This document shows, piece by piece, positions 50,140 to 61,840 of a stretch of DNA of 64,000 nucleotides (its first letter is position 1; each line of letters opens with the position of its first letter). The notes below the pieces were generated by a model that was given only the letters and a program-made list of their open reading frames with translations, was not told the DNA's origin and ran no database searches. The position numbers were made by a program, and so were the translations under genes. The DNA is from Mycteria americana (lineage: Eukaryota > Chordata > Aves > Ciconiiformes > Ciconiidae), in assembly GCF_035582795.1 (NCBI RefSeq), contig NC_134370.1, positions 51,013,501 to 51,077,500 of the forward strand, read 5' to 3'.

Positions 50140-50145
50140 TTTATT
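50140..50145 (-). terminator. RAB8B poly(A) signal candidate
   Basis: The - strand reads GTCTCAAATAAAAGTTACAT. It lies 4.1 kb after the stop codon. Confidence 0.45.
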
Positions 50146-52020
50146 TGAGACGCACATTGTTGTAAAAAAGTTCACATGGAATAATAAAACCATTGGAGCG
50201 CGAAGGTTTTTTTAGGGGTTGGGGTTGGGTTTTTTGTCTATACACATCAATACACAATTAATGATTAGGTTTACAAGTTAACCACATGACAAGTTCACTT
50301 TTATCTGCAGGAGCTTTTCACATTACACCTTTATACCAGAGATAAAATGTGCTTAAACACACACAGTAGAACACTTCTATTTCAAAATTAAGCATTTTCT
50401 CAAGGACTATACTTTTAATTCTGAATTTAGTAGCTATATAGCATTAAAATAACTGTAATTGAAGTTTTATTTGCAAAAATGTTTGTAAGGCCATAGGAAT
50501 GCACTAAAATACTTAAATTCACCAGAAACAAGAAAAATCAATGGAAATCCTGCTCTTGTGGAAGAAAGAAATACAAGTTTTATTTATAAGAATGAGAATG
50601 GCATAAGCAGTTCAGTGAATGGAGGAGAAAAAAGGCCTATTGTCACCTACAGACCAATCCTTAAGAAGTTTAACATTGCAAAATTTCAGTTACATTAATA
50701 GATAACTAAACAGATGCATTTTCACAAATAACACATTTATGCATTTTACATATTATTCATGTAGTTTCAAACCATTATCCATTCACAATATTTTAATGCG
50801 ATATGTATATTCAAGACTCCTTTATTGACTTGTGAAAATGATCCACTTAATTCACTTGACTTCAGCAGACTAGTATGGGAAAGGTACTTACAATGGGAAA
50901 TACTTCCTGTAAAAAGAACTACAGGTCTGAAAAGTCAATTAGCAGTTTTGAGACTGTCCCCCAAATAGAAAAGCAAGCTGTGTTACGTTTCGTGAGTGGT
51001 TTAAGCTTTAACAATAACAGAACTTCCAGACAGTAACTAAATCAAATATTCTATATACGCTCAACAAAAACTTCTTGTGCATGTTTTGGTGAGCACAGAC
51101 TGAAAGCTAAAATTGCAAAGCACTGAGACCAGTTTGATTTTTGTTCGGATTTTTTTTTTTAAACCATTTAGAAGAATATTGGTCAAGATATAGTGCACAG
51201 ACGTGGGGCTGAGGGAAAGATTTCATAAAACTCAATACCATAAGCAGCATTTTCGTTTTATTGAAATCCACCAAAAAATGTCTGCCTTTCCCAAAAGGTT
51301 AATGGCAATTTCTGGAACAAAACAGAAATACATTTGCTGCTTAATGAATAATAATTATATGACTTTTATTCTAATGGACATTAGAATACTAACTAGTTGA
51401 CTGAGGTATAGTTAAGAGTCCTTCAAAATTTAGATTATATAGTCTTGAGCAAAGTAGCAACAGAGACTGCACAAAACAATCATAGTGATATTAGAAAAGT
51501 CTGTAGTACCCAGCATCTGATGCGTAGGCAGAACATACCATTTATCATCACCCGCTTGTCTAAAGGAAAATATAGCTAAAAAAATTCCCAGTAAAACATA
51601 CAGCTGATTTGCACGCTAAGATACAGCACATTTTTCAGTGTCTGACAAGGCAGACTGTACACAGAAAGAGGTCTATACTGACCAAAAGTTAGCACACCAA
51701 TAAAGTGCAGCCACTCAGCCATTTAATACTGCTGGAGAAGAGGGGTGGGGGCAAAACAACAAAGAAAGAGAGAAATCTGCATTTTACCTTATCCATAAGA
51801 CCACATGAAATTAGAATTCTTCAGTTTCAGCAGGGGACAACAAAATTGCATTAAATTCTTCTACAAATAGAAAAAGATGAACTTTACATGAACATTAAGC
51901 AAAGTGAAATATTTACTGCATTATTCTATCATGCATAAAGTGAATTTCCTATGGTCTTACCTCACATTTATGTACAGTTTAGCACAGCTAAATGTAAGAA
52001 AATAGCAAGTTTTTTCTTCT

Positions 52021-52047
52021 CCCCCTCCCCCCCCCCCCCCCCCCCCC
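52021..52047. repeat. Poly-C tract (oligo-G in RAB8B transcript)
   Basis: Five C, one T, then 21 C in a row on the + strand, preceded by a pyrimidine run. In the RAB8B 3' UTR this would be a G-tract of more than 20 bases. Such tracts are often length-variable and poorly assembled. Confidence 0.85.
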
Positions 52048-54241
52048 ACAGAGCAGATACCCCAATTCGCTGCTGCTTCAAGAAGCACTTCATAGACTCT
52101 ACTACTTACAGGCTCTTTCAAAGGGAAGTTCATGGAGACTAATATTGAATGAACATTTAACCACACAGCGAAGACAGGAAAAACAATACAAAGCATTCTG
52201 TAAACGGTGCCAAACACAGAACATGTCAGTTTTGGTTTGCAGACAACCCCTGAGATAAAAATCAAAGTATTACGACACCAAATAAGTCAGAGGTAAATTA
52301 CTGAAAATAAACAACATTCATAATTGGTGTCACAACACTTTCTGTATAGAAGCACTTTTTTTAACCATACAGAAAACATAACTGCTTTAGCCTGCCCGAG
52401 AAAAACATCAAGGGTAGACAACAGAGCAGTTAGGGTTGCTTTGTTTTTTTGACTAAACCTTGTTGCCATGAAGACTTTTCTGTTTTAGTGCAGCAACAGC
52501 AGTTTATGAGATTCACCATTAGTTACAATAACTATTTCTATTAAACTACATGTGGGGACAGGTTAATAACCACTTAAAACTTTATGGAACCAGCTACTAA
52601 TGTTAAATCTTTAAAATCAAGTCTTTAAATCTAACGCTATTGGCCCATTCACTTTCAAAATATTTACAACAGACCCAGAGATGACAAATTCAGTACCTGA
52701 CACCACAAAATGAAGCGGTTATCTGTGGTAACAACCAACTCACTGTTTACAATTCTAGACAATGTAGTGAAGCAAAAGCAAGCATGTCAGACGTTAACTT
52801 TGACAATGACAGAATGCACCTATCCCCTAATAACAAACATGCTGGACACAAACTTGTAGTTAAAGCTTACAATGGTCCAAGTTTGGCACATCAACAGAAC
52901 TAAAGCACCTGTTTTAATTGCTCATTGAGGAAATTTTTCAGAAGACAATAAAAAAGTAGTAGAACAAAGACTAAGTTATACAATGCTCGGTTGAGTAAAA
53001 AAGGCAACTATGTTTCAACTCTGCTTCTAACAGTCTAGGTCACTGTACCAGTTTTTGATGAAAAAATAACTTAACTGCTTGAGCAGACCAGAAAGGGCTT
53101 CACACATTCAGTATTAACTGCATAACTAATAGTACATTATAGCCCTAATGTGACCATTTCCTCAGTGCCAGAACTTGATAAACTTTAGCAACTGCACAGG
53201 AAGCTAGTTTTTGGACACCTCTGTTGTCAAGGGTCAAGGCTTACAGACATTAACGAACTATCCTTAGAATTACAGTAGAAATGGAAGTCACCTTTAGAAG
53301 CAGTCATTTCTGAACAAATGAATCCACAAAGAGGTTACTCAAATACTCAAAACTCATGCATTCAGCTTCCACAAGCCACTTAGCGATAGTGATGAGGCCA
53401 ATTTGTGACGATGATTTCAACTCCAGAGTGTACTTCCTCATCAGAAACAAAAAAAGGTGCAGACAGTTTGAGCTAACAAAGGGAAGTGAGGAAAGACACT
53501 GTGTTTATTCAACTAACTGAAAGGTGCATCTGTGAATCAGACAGTGACTGGCAATTCAGAACACAACTTTGCTAAGTCTGATAAAGAAAGAAAAGCAACA
53601 TACTACATTCAGAATAGAAGCCATAGCTTCTGCATGAACAGATTTGTGCATCTAAGAGACAAAACCAATACAAATTGTTAAATGCCAGTTGTTACAGTAA
53701 TTCTCATCACTAGAGGGTCAACACCCATACTGCAGTCATGGCCACAAGTATACAGTATAGAAAATAATGGAAGTGAGACTTAATTTTTCCCCTGGCTCTT
53801 CTGCTTGAAAATAAATTGGTTTAAAAAGAGAAAGACAGACCTGCACAAATCTGTTAAGAATCTTACTTACAAGTCAAACTGTGCAAATACAAATGTAAGA
53901 TTGTGCTGTAACAGGCAGTAAGAGGCCAATATGGATGTGCAAAGTTAAAAGAAACATAGCAGCTTTTGCAACAGGCAATAAAACAGAAGGTAAAAAAGGA
54001 AAACAAGTTAACTCTTGCATTTGTGTCTCCACTTCATAGCTTCCATATCTGAGAAAGAAGAGCCTGACAGGTCAATAGGCTTAGTGAGCAAAATCCACTT
54101 GGTATTTTGTGTATCGCAGTCTACGTTCAATGGAGCTCTCAGCAGCAGCTTGGTGGTATTATTTCTGAGGCTTTGTGACCCTGTGCTTTCAAAGAAGCAG
54201 AAAAGGTTCTAAGTGTGCTGCAGTCTATCATTAGAAGTTCA

Positions 54242-54334
54242 TCAAAGTAGCGTGCATCGAAAGAAGCTGCTCTTCTTAGATCGATTTTCTGTTATTTTTA
54301 CTGGCCCACCTGCCCCTGATGAACTGTTGTCATT
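54242..54334 (-). CDS. RAB8B: RAB8B exon 8, hypervariable tail
   Basis: This exon encodes the last 30 residues and TGA: a Ser/Gly-rich linker, [13 protein letters not shown], then FFRCTLL. The Cys four from the end is the prenylation site. The acceptor on - is CTCTTTCAG. Confidence 0.95.
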   Translation of the reverse strand, partial: NDNSSSGAGGPVKITENRSKKSSFFRCTLL

Positions 54335-57300
54335 CTGAAAGAGAAAAGAGTACCAACGTCATAAAATGCAGAAAAATTAAGTCTAGCTTTCCTAGTTTCC
54401 CCCCCTACTTTGCCTTGCAAAGCAATAACCAGAGTAGAGGTTTGTTGCAACTTGAGCTCCTCAATTATCCAGACTCTGTTAATAACTCTATAAAACTGCC
54501 TATTTTAAAAAGAAACATTTATCAAACAATCCAGATCTCAAATATTAGCTGGAGGAGCGACCATGTAATTTGACATGTAATAAAGCAAGGATCACACTGC
54601 TACATTTCGAAAGAACACATCAGTTTCAGGGTACCCAATGTTAATGTTCACGCAAAATAAAGAACAATTACACACTGATGTGTAATAAAGTGGGATAAAG
54701 CACTGTTTTCTCAAATTTGATCTAGCATCCACCGTAATCCCCACAACTTTTTTGGTAGGGCTACTACTCAGCCAATTATTATAGCAGTCATTTCAATGTA
54801 TCTACTTTGTATGCCATCTAGAAATACAAACCATTTTTCTGTTGAGCTTTGTCATAATGTCCCGTGCAAGTGTGAAAAATGCCTGGTGAGGAGCGGGGGG
54901 AAAAAAAAAAAAAGTTAGTCACAAGACACATTAAAGACAAGATAGATTTGGAGTATCCAGACATATTAACAATACGGTATTCTGTAGCCCACTGCTAGCA
55001 CTTCAAGTTGCAAGGCACTCTATGTACAATAGCTGTTTACTTAGAACTGCAATAAGCATGCTTTAGAAGAAAAAAATATTTCTTTTAGTCTCCATCCCTC
55101 CAATCCTTGAAGCAAGTGAACAGACCTTCCCATCGCACACCTCGGGGGAGGGGAATTCTGCTGAAGAGAAGGCTGCATACACTAACACACTTTTTTTTTT
55201 TTTTCCCCAAACCATACTGTGCATTGTAACTAGAAACCCACAGAGAGGTTTGAGGATGGCATGCCTGGGAATTCACATTAATGTCAGCTTGCTTTCTGTC
55301 CTCCAAAAGTTTTGCTCCTGTGCTATCTATAACATTATGTTTCCTGTCGCAAATCTCAGCATCTCAGACTTCAATGTACGAAGGAGCAAAGAAACTTCTG
55401 TAGCAGAAAAATTCTGCAAGTCCCCAGAAGCAGGGACAAGCAAGATTTTAAGCCATCTGGAGATATCAACAATCCAACGACAGTTCCAGAATGTAAAAAA
55501 CTAAATATTTCCCCTTTCATTGTGTTCGGAATATATCCAAGACAGACACTCATTTAATGCCAGTAAATCACAACAAATAAAATGAATTAATTAACTTCTA
55601 ATCACAAGAATATCACAATTGTGTCATTTCCCACAAGTTAAGCATTTGGTGGAAAGAAGACTAAATCGTTACTCGCTGAATGCCTATACCAGCTGCATTT
55701 TTTAATGCTTTCTTCACTATTCATGTGACAATTTAAAAAAAATATCCAGATAGCCAAGTCGTTTGGAGTAAGCACAAACTAATGTTGTACATTTAGTGAC
55801 CTACAGGAGTTAAAATGAAATTGCAGGGGACATCGTGAAAGAGCAAGTCAACCATCTGGAGAAACTAATTAAGAAGATAGGTACTTTTTATTAGGAGACT
55901 ATTGCTATCCACCATTGGTACTAGCTGCTAATGTTCACACTTCCATTGTCTACTGTAAGTATCATAACGACACTGTGAAAATCAGGTCAAGCACTATTCC
56001 AGATGCAGCACAATGCAAATAAATCCATTCTAACTATACTGCATAACCATCATCCTGCAATCAGAAAAAAACGCTTGGCTGGCATGGCATCAGTCATGTT
56101 ATTTTAAAGTAACAATCTCTTTAGTTTCTAGTTAATTTGTTAGCTGCATGATCTGAATTAAGTACGTGTTTGGAGGACTTTTAATAGGTATCCCATCAAT
56201 ACACATGGACAGGCTTTTAGATTATTAGGTACAGGAACAACATTTAAGAACAAGTCTGCCTTATCTGAATTAATGAATCTTAATGTAACTGCCTTTTGAT
56301 ATCATATTATTTTCTTGTCCATGCTTTTCATAGAGTTAAGATCCTTCCCCACCCTCCCTGAGATTACAAGAGTGATTCATGCTAAGATACACTGAATTTC
56401 AGCCACTCTTCCTTCCGATTCTATTTCCTTACGCTCTCATAAATAGGGATCTTGTGTTTTTAGCACAAAATTTATTTGCAGGAAAACAGATTGCAAGTCT
56501 GTAGACAGTATTATAAGCGTTCTTCCTCCTCTAGCATCAGCTTATGACAGTCTATGCTGATGTTCCAGGTTAACATACAAATCTTCAGTCTCAGCTGCAT
56601 AGCACATATTTAGTAATAACCTGAAGGCTCCTTGACACAGTAGCATGCTATTCTGAAAGTAAAGAATCTTGAATCCAATTTCCTGCACAAAGCATTGTTC
56701 TAAAATTACACCTATTCCCGTCCAAAAGCACTTGCAATTTAAGTAGCAAGGCATAGAAGTCTGAAGCAACTGTTTGCTACAATAATAGTAAACCACTCTG
56801 TTAACACCCATTTAAAAAACAATTCCAGACATTACCAGAAAACAAGAATTGCTAGATTTTACAGTAGCTCTCTAAATATAACAAGATTGGTGATCCAGGA
56901 GCACAGCTGGGACTTCAGGTCCCAGATCAGAAAGCCCAGTAGATCATGAAACATGCCTCCATATTAGTAGTTCAAGAAACACACCTAAGTGTAACACCCA
57001 TCTCTTACCTCTTCCACATTTATGCTGGATTTTGCACTTGTCTCCAAAAATTTGATTCCATAATCAATTGCTAACTGGAAGAGAGATTAAAGTTCTTCAG
57101 TGTTTTTGAAGTTCCTTTGTTAAAGGAATGTTTCACATACGTTCATAATAGAATAGATGCTATATGGTGCACAGCAAGCTTTAAAAACAAAACCAAACAA
57201 GCTTCATTTCTGCTTTTCTCTTGCAAAAACATTAAAGTTACTGGACTGTTAGACAAAATATTAGAACAGGCCATACTCTCATGTAAATTCAAAACCAACA

Positions 57301-60300
57301 AAGAGATTAATTACTCACAAAAAGATTTATTTAGGACCTAAAAGAACATTAAGATAGAATCTTCATTGATATGGATTTAGGGACCAGATAACTACATACA
57401 ATCTTCCCGTAAATTGTGTTACTAGCAACTAGACTACTTTAGCTGTGTACATGATAGATTATATAGTATTCTTACTTGCTTGTTTGTTCTGCAGAACAAC
57501 TAATTACTTAAGCTTTAATAACAGTACTTATGACAAGAGTAAGTAACCACCATGGTGAATTGAGTACAACATGATCAAACTATATACAAAGCTTTATCCT
57601 GAGATTTAGAATACTTCATGCTATAGCAAAGGTCAACATTCTTTACAGGATCTTCCCTTCAAAACAATAGTACCATTAAGTTTATTCAATCTTGAAGACA
57701 GTCAAGTGCTATTAAAAACGAAAGACCCAAACCTGGCATCCTATAATATATAAAAGTTTCTGAAACAAGAGGTTTGAGGCCTGTTACCTCTCATAAGCCT
57801 AAAACATACCAAATATCCAGCAGCCAAAATCCTAAGAAAAGTAGGTTTCTAAATAAGGTGAGTCACCAAAGCTTACCTTCTCCCCTTTTTCTTTTGAAAC
57901 TTGTCTTTTTTCATTCATATCACATTTGTTACCCAGTATCATTCTTTCTACATCTGAAGAGGCATGCTGAAAGAAGAAAAAGCAATCTCTCAGAAACAAA
58001 GTGCATCATTATTTAAAAGAAACTTATGTGTCAAACTCATCCACAAATGAATATTTTATTTTTAAAAAGTTATCTAATGTGAATGCATTACTGAGAAAGA
58101 GACTGACTTTTGAAATAGGCAATTTAATATTTAAATATTAAAATAGGTCAGAATAAATACTCCCAGATTAAATTTGCCTGAGTATTATTACAGATCAAAT
58201 ACAGTACCATGAGCTCTGTACCAGGTTGCACACATGCACAGGCATTTGGCTATTATGGAAATGTAATGGTACACACTTTACTTCAAAGTGGTACATGGAC
58301 ACCTGGGGTATTTGGTTGGAGTATCATTATGCGATACATTTGCATTTTTAAAATAGATTATTAATAAAAGACTTTTTAAGTAATAATCACTTCAGCAAGA
58401 GAACTTTTCTAGCCCAGTCACTACTGGATCAAATTGGTCACTAATACAGGAATTTTGCTTAAGAGTCAAAGAACAATACTAAAGAATAGCCCATGGATTT
58501 TATGTTTAAGGAAAAAAAATAGTAAGATTCTGTTACCTAACTACAGCTTCACTAAAATTAAGGTTTCTCCTCTAACTTCATAATGACCTATCCCTACTTG
58601 ACAGCATGTCCTATTAAATAATTTACAATAAGCTGGCAGGAAGGAAGCTTACCCAAGACCAAATGAAAAGGTCAAAAATCTCTAATCGGACAAACACACA
58701 ACACAGTAACAACTGAAATTAGATAGATCTGTCATAATCTCAGTGAAAGGTAGACACCCTAAGATCTTGCTCCTTCCCATTCCCTAGACACACCCAAAAT
58801 AAAAAAAGAACAATAAAAATCATATAGTAAGAGCAGTTTTTAAATACTTTATGCTTACTTTTTAAACTTGTTTTCTACCTTCTACCCCTAGATGAACAAG
58901 AGAATATTCTCCCCATTAATAACCACTGTTGCATTCACTGCACAGTCTAACTTGGCCATATATGTTGGCTACTATAATGAAAGTGAGTAATTACTTGATT
59001 ATTATTTGTCCCAGGGAAATCTTAAGATGGAACGAGTAAGACGTACTTTCTGAAGCACCTACCTCCTCTATGTTTCTTATCCAGTTTTTTATGTTGTCAA
59101 AAGACTTTTCATTTGTGATATCATACACCAGCATAATTCCCTAAATAAAATGAAGCAAATCTAGTTAGATGAGCTAGCACTATTGGTTGACTTTTGATGT
59201 ACACTGTTGGTTTTATTATACTTGCAAGAAATTCAACATACAATTTATGCACCTATAATCCCTTCTCAAAGCATTATGCCATTGCTGAGAATTTACCCCA
59301 AATGTTTAACATCTTTTGCCACTGCTAGAGGTCAAACACACCACCTGTATGAAGTTTTAAATTATTAGCCTATAGTCAGGAAAAGTTTAGAAATTCTACT
59401 ACAACAGCAACGAGGACACTATTGTTGAAGTCAAGCTTAGAAGCAGCAGCTTTAAGCAGTCAAAGATGACAAACCTGTAAGATCCAGTCTGCTGGGGCCA
59501 GTAGATACAGCAAAGCTAACACTAGGTGCTCTCCCAGAAGCTTTAGCTCTTTCAGACAGTTATGTACGTATACTAGCGTGGGCTCTCAACAATTAGCAAA
59601 GCATGGGAAACCACACGACAGCTGCATTAAGGACAGATTGCCAGGTTCACCTCCATTCCTTATTGCCTTTCCAATCATTCCTTGTAGGACAAAGAAAAGT
59701 CCTTGGCCATGGACTGGGAGGTGGGGAGAAGACCATGTCACTGACAAAACCTTTTTAAGTACTAGAAAGCTCGAACACAGAGCCACAACCATTACTATTT
59801 CTCCCCATCTGTATTCCGTTAACAGTGGAGTTATTTGGACCCACAGCCAGCCTATGAATGGAACGGATCTGTTCATACAAAGTGATAAGAACATATAGTG
59901 GCAGCATAGCTAGTAATCAGCAAGTTGAAATTCGCCGTGTCCGAACATAAAGTATCTCAAATCATAGCATTAAGAACCATTACAAGCAGTTGTACCACAA
60001 AGAGTGCAGGCTCTAAGTCAGTTATGTGACTTCAAGTCATTCTTAATGGAAGAAAAAGTAACAGTAGCTTTTGTAGGTGATTGTATTTCTAGCCCAGATC
60101 CTGCATTCTCTACTGGCTGAAGGAAAAGCAATTCAGTGAAATACACTTTCAATATTAAAATAATTCATTACCTATTTTTCAAACATTTCAAATGTTTAAA
60201 GGGGTTGATTGCATTAAAAAAACTTGTCTGATTAAAGCTTGGCAACTTAGTTTATTATATAATCTGCATACATTTTAATTATATTAAAAAAAGACAATAG

Positions 60301-61840
60301 GGCTTGAAGTTTCATCACAAAAACAGGACTAGACAAAGTACCAGCAGGTTTAAAAAAATGAAAAACAAAAAAACCCTCAAAACAAAACAAACCCAACCAA
60401 ACCACAAACTTTATTCCCCACATCCCAAGCAACAATTATCCGGTCCTCCAGTTGAAGACTTATATGATATAACCTTAAGAACAGCAAACGAGTTACAGTA
60501 GTTGTGCCTAATTTTTTTTTAATTGAGAGCACTCACCATGGCTCCTCTGTAGTAAGCTGTTGTGATTGTGCGGAATCTCTCCTGGCCTGCTGTATCCCTA
60601 AAATTCAGTGAAAACAAATATTTGTTGGAGGTGATCTTTACACTCTTCTGTACTTAGAGATGTCTTTTTAAACAGAGTAACAATGTGTTGATACTCACTC
60701 ATTAAGAAAAAATACCATTTAGAAGCTGTTTGCACAAGTTTATTCAGCCCTCAACATCTTCCTCGCTCCCAAGCTATCCTACTTACATCCATGGTTATAG
60801 CAGCACCATAGATATGGCACAAAAGCATCTAAATTTTCATGCAAGCAATAAAACTCAGCACTATACAGCCTTCCCTGGAATAACTAAAAAAGGCAGCTCT
60901 GATGCATCCAAGTCCTGCATTAAACAAAAATTAAAACATGCAGCAGAAAAATATTTTAGGATAGTGCATTTTCACATACAGTTAGCTATTAAAATCAGCC
61001 ACTATACCTTAGTGTGCTGATATTTTATCCTAGATGACTTCAAAGCAGTATCTGTCTGTGAGTGAACAAGAGGACCAAAGTGTTTGGCTACTAGTCACAC
61101 CTAGGGGGAGCTGAACCCCAAAGGCCTGACAAAAAACAGCCTTTTGACTTCCATTACAGAGAGAAAATTTGTACCAACCACTTCTGGCACTTCACTTCCT
61201 TAGCCACAAGAATTCTGGCTTGCATGCAAGTATCACAACTATCTTTTCTAGAACTTAAGAAATCAGCAAGAGCCCTACATTTACCAGTAGCATTTAAAGA
61301 GTTTGGCATGTGTAATAGTGCTATTCCAAAAATACTCATCTGCTCCTATCAGGAGGCTCAGTCTCTACTAACCCACCATGCAAGGAAAGGGAGCATTATG
61401 ACTCACCTGTGCCTCTGCGAGTACAACTAGGTGTCAAAGTATCAGAGGAGATTACATTTTATTAGGTCGCATATTTTAGTTTACAGCTATGGAGTTAATA
61501 CTTCTCTTCCACACAGAATAGCTAAAAGTGCCTTTAAGAGGACAGCTTTTGATAAGATGGGAAGTTGCTGTAATGTTCACATGTGAACAGGCTATTTCCT
61601 GTGCTACTGAAGCAGAACCACTCCAAGAGCAAGCTAGAAGAAAGCATAAACCTTATGGACAGCCAATGAATAAAAGGTATGAAAATTCTGGTACACCCAG
61701 GCTCAAAAGCTACGAAGTATTCCTGCTCAAAGATTAATTCAATACTCACTGAAAACTTAAATTACTTTGGAATACTTACCATATTTGTAGCTTGATTTTC
61801 TTTCCATCTAATTCTATTGTTCTGATCTTAAAGTCGATTC
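54242..61840 (-). CDS. RAB8B: RAB8B, coding exons 2-8 (exon 1 off window)
   Basis: This is a Rab-family small GTPase that drives exocytic, recycling and ciliary membrane traffic. Exons on the - strand are 61840-61780, 60597-60537, 59140-59063, 57966-57877, 57074-57009, 54882-54832 and 54334-54242 (stop at 54244-54242). Together they give 500 bases. With the 124 bases expected from exon 1 this makes 207 residues, the size of RAB8B. Visible parts are the interswitch [10 protein letters not shown], switch [25 protein letters not shown], the guanine-specificity motifs NKCD and TSAK, and the C-terminal CTLL for geranylgeranylation. RAB8B and not RAB8A is indicated by [16 protein letters not shown] and the [11 protein letters not shown] tail, and by the CA12 neighbour. 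The P-loop exon lies beyond 64000. All phases join. Confidence 0.96.
54832..54882 (-). CDS. RAB8B: RAB8B exon 7
   Basis: This exon encodes [17 protein letters not shown], the last helix of the GTPase fold, in phase 0 at both ends. The acceptor CTCACCAG is preceded by a long T/C tract. The donor is G|GTTTGT, weaker than the consensus. Confidence 0.94.
54883..57008. other. RAB8B intron 6
   Basis: This intron is 2126 bases, AT-rich, with poly-A and poly-T runs (54901-54914 and 55190-55204 on +). No element was recognised. Confidence 0.75.
57009..57074 (-). CDS. RAB8B: RAB8B exon 6
   Basis: This exon encodes 22 residues in phase 0: [17 protein letters not shown], then INVEE. ETSAK is the G5 guanine-binding motif. 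The donor is G|GTAAGA. Confidence 0.95.
57877..57966 (-). CDS. RAB8B: RAB8B exon 5
   Basis: This exon encodes 30 residues in phase 0: [20 protein letters not shown], then [14 protein letters not shown] is the G4 motif that selects guanine. The acceptor is TTCTTTCAG and the donor G|GTAAGC. Confidence 0.96.
57967..59062. other. RAB8B intron 4
   Basis: This intron is 1096 bases. No element or further exon was recognised. Confidence 0.75.
59063..59140 (-). CDS. RAB8B: RAB8B exon 4
   Basis: This exon encodes 26 residues in phase 0, [20 protein letters not shown] and on to RNIEE, a Rab-family signature strand and helix. The acceptor is TTATTTAG and the donor G|GTAGGT. Confidence 0.96.
59141..60536. 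other. RAB8B intron 3
   Basis: This intron is 1396 bases. A roughly 100-codon frame is open on both strands at 59578-59898 but has no recognisable domain. An A/C-rich run lies near 60350-60410. Confidence 0.7.
60537..60597 (-). CDS. RAB8B: RAB8B exon 3, switch II
   Basis: This is a 61-base exon completing the Trp codon of [18 protein letters not shown] and ending RGAM. DTAGQ is the G3 motif with the catalytic Gln. The acceptor is ATTTTAG and the donor G|GTGAGT. Confidence 0.96.
60598..61779. other. RAB8B intron 2
   Basis: This intron is 1182 bases. The 90-codon and smaller frames inside have no support. No repeat was recognised. Confidence 0.7.
61780..61840 (-). CDS. RAB8B: RAB8B exon 2, interswitch
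   Basis: This is a 61-base exon completing the Gly codon of the switch I TIG motif and encoding [19 protein letters not shown] plus the first two bases of Trp. The acceptor is TCTCTGGCAG and the donor G|GTAAGT. Confidence 0.96.

Larger units (their letters stand above)
50140..54241 (-). other. RAB8B: RAB8B 3' UTR (inferred)
   Basis: About 4.1 kb of sequence follow the stop codon to a - strand AATAAA at 50140-50145. This length is in keeping with the long 3' UTR of mammalian RAB8B. The region has no coding frame and, transcribed, contains an oligo-G tract (see 52021-52047). The true end needs transcript data. Confidence 0.5.

Noticed and set aside
59578..59898. About 105-codon frames on both strands in RAB8B intron 3
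   Set aside because: The + frame starts with GTG, neither has a domain, and flanking RAB8B exons join in phase without it.
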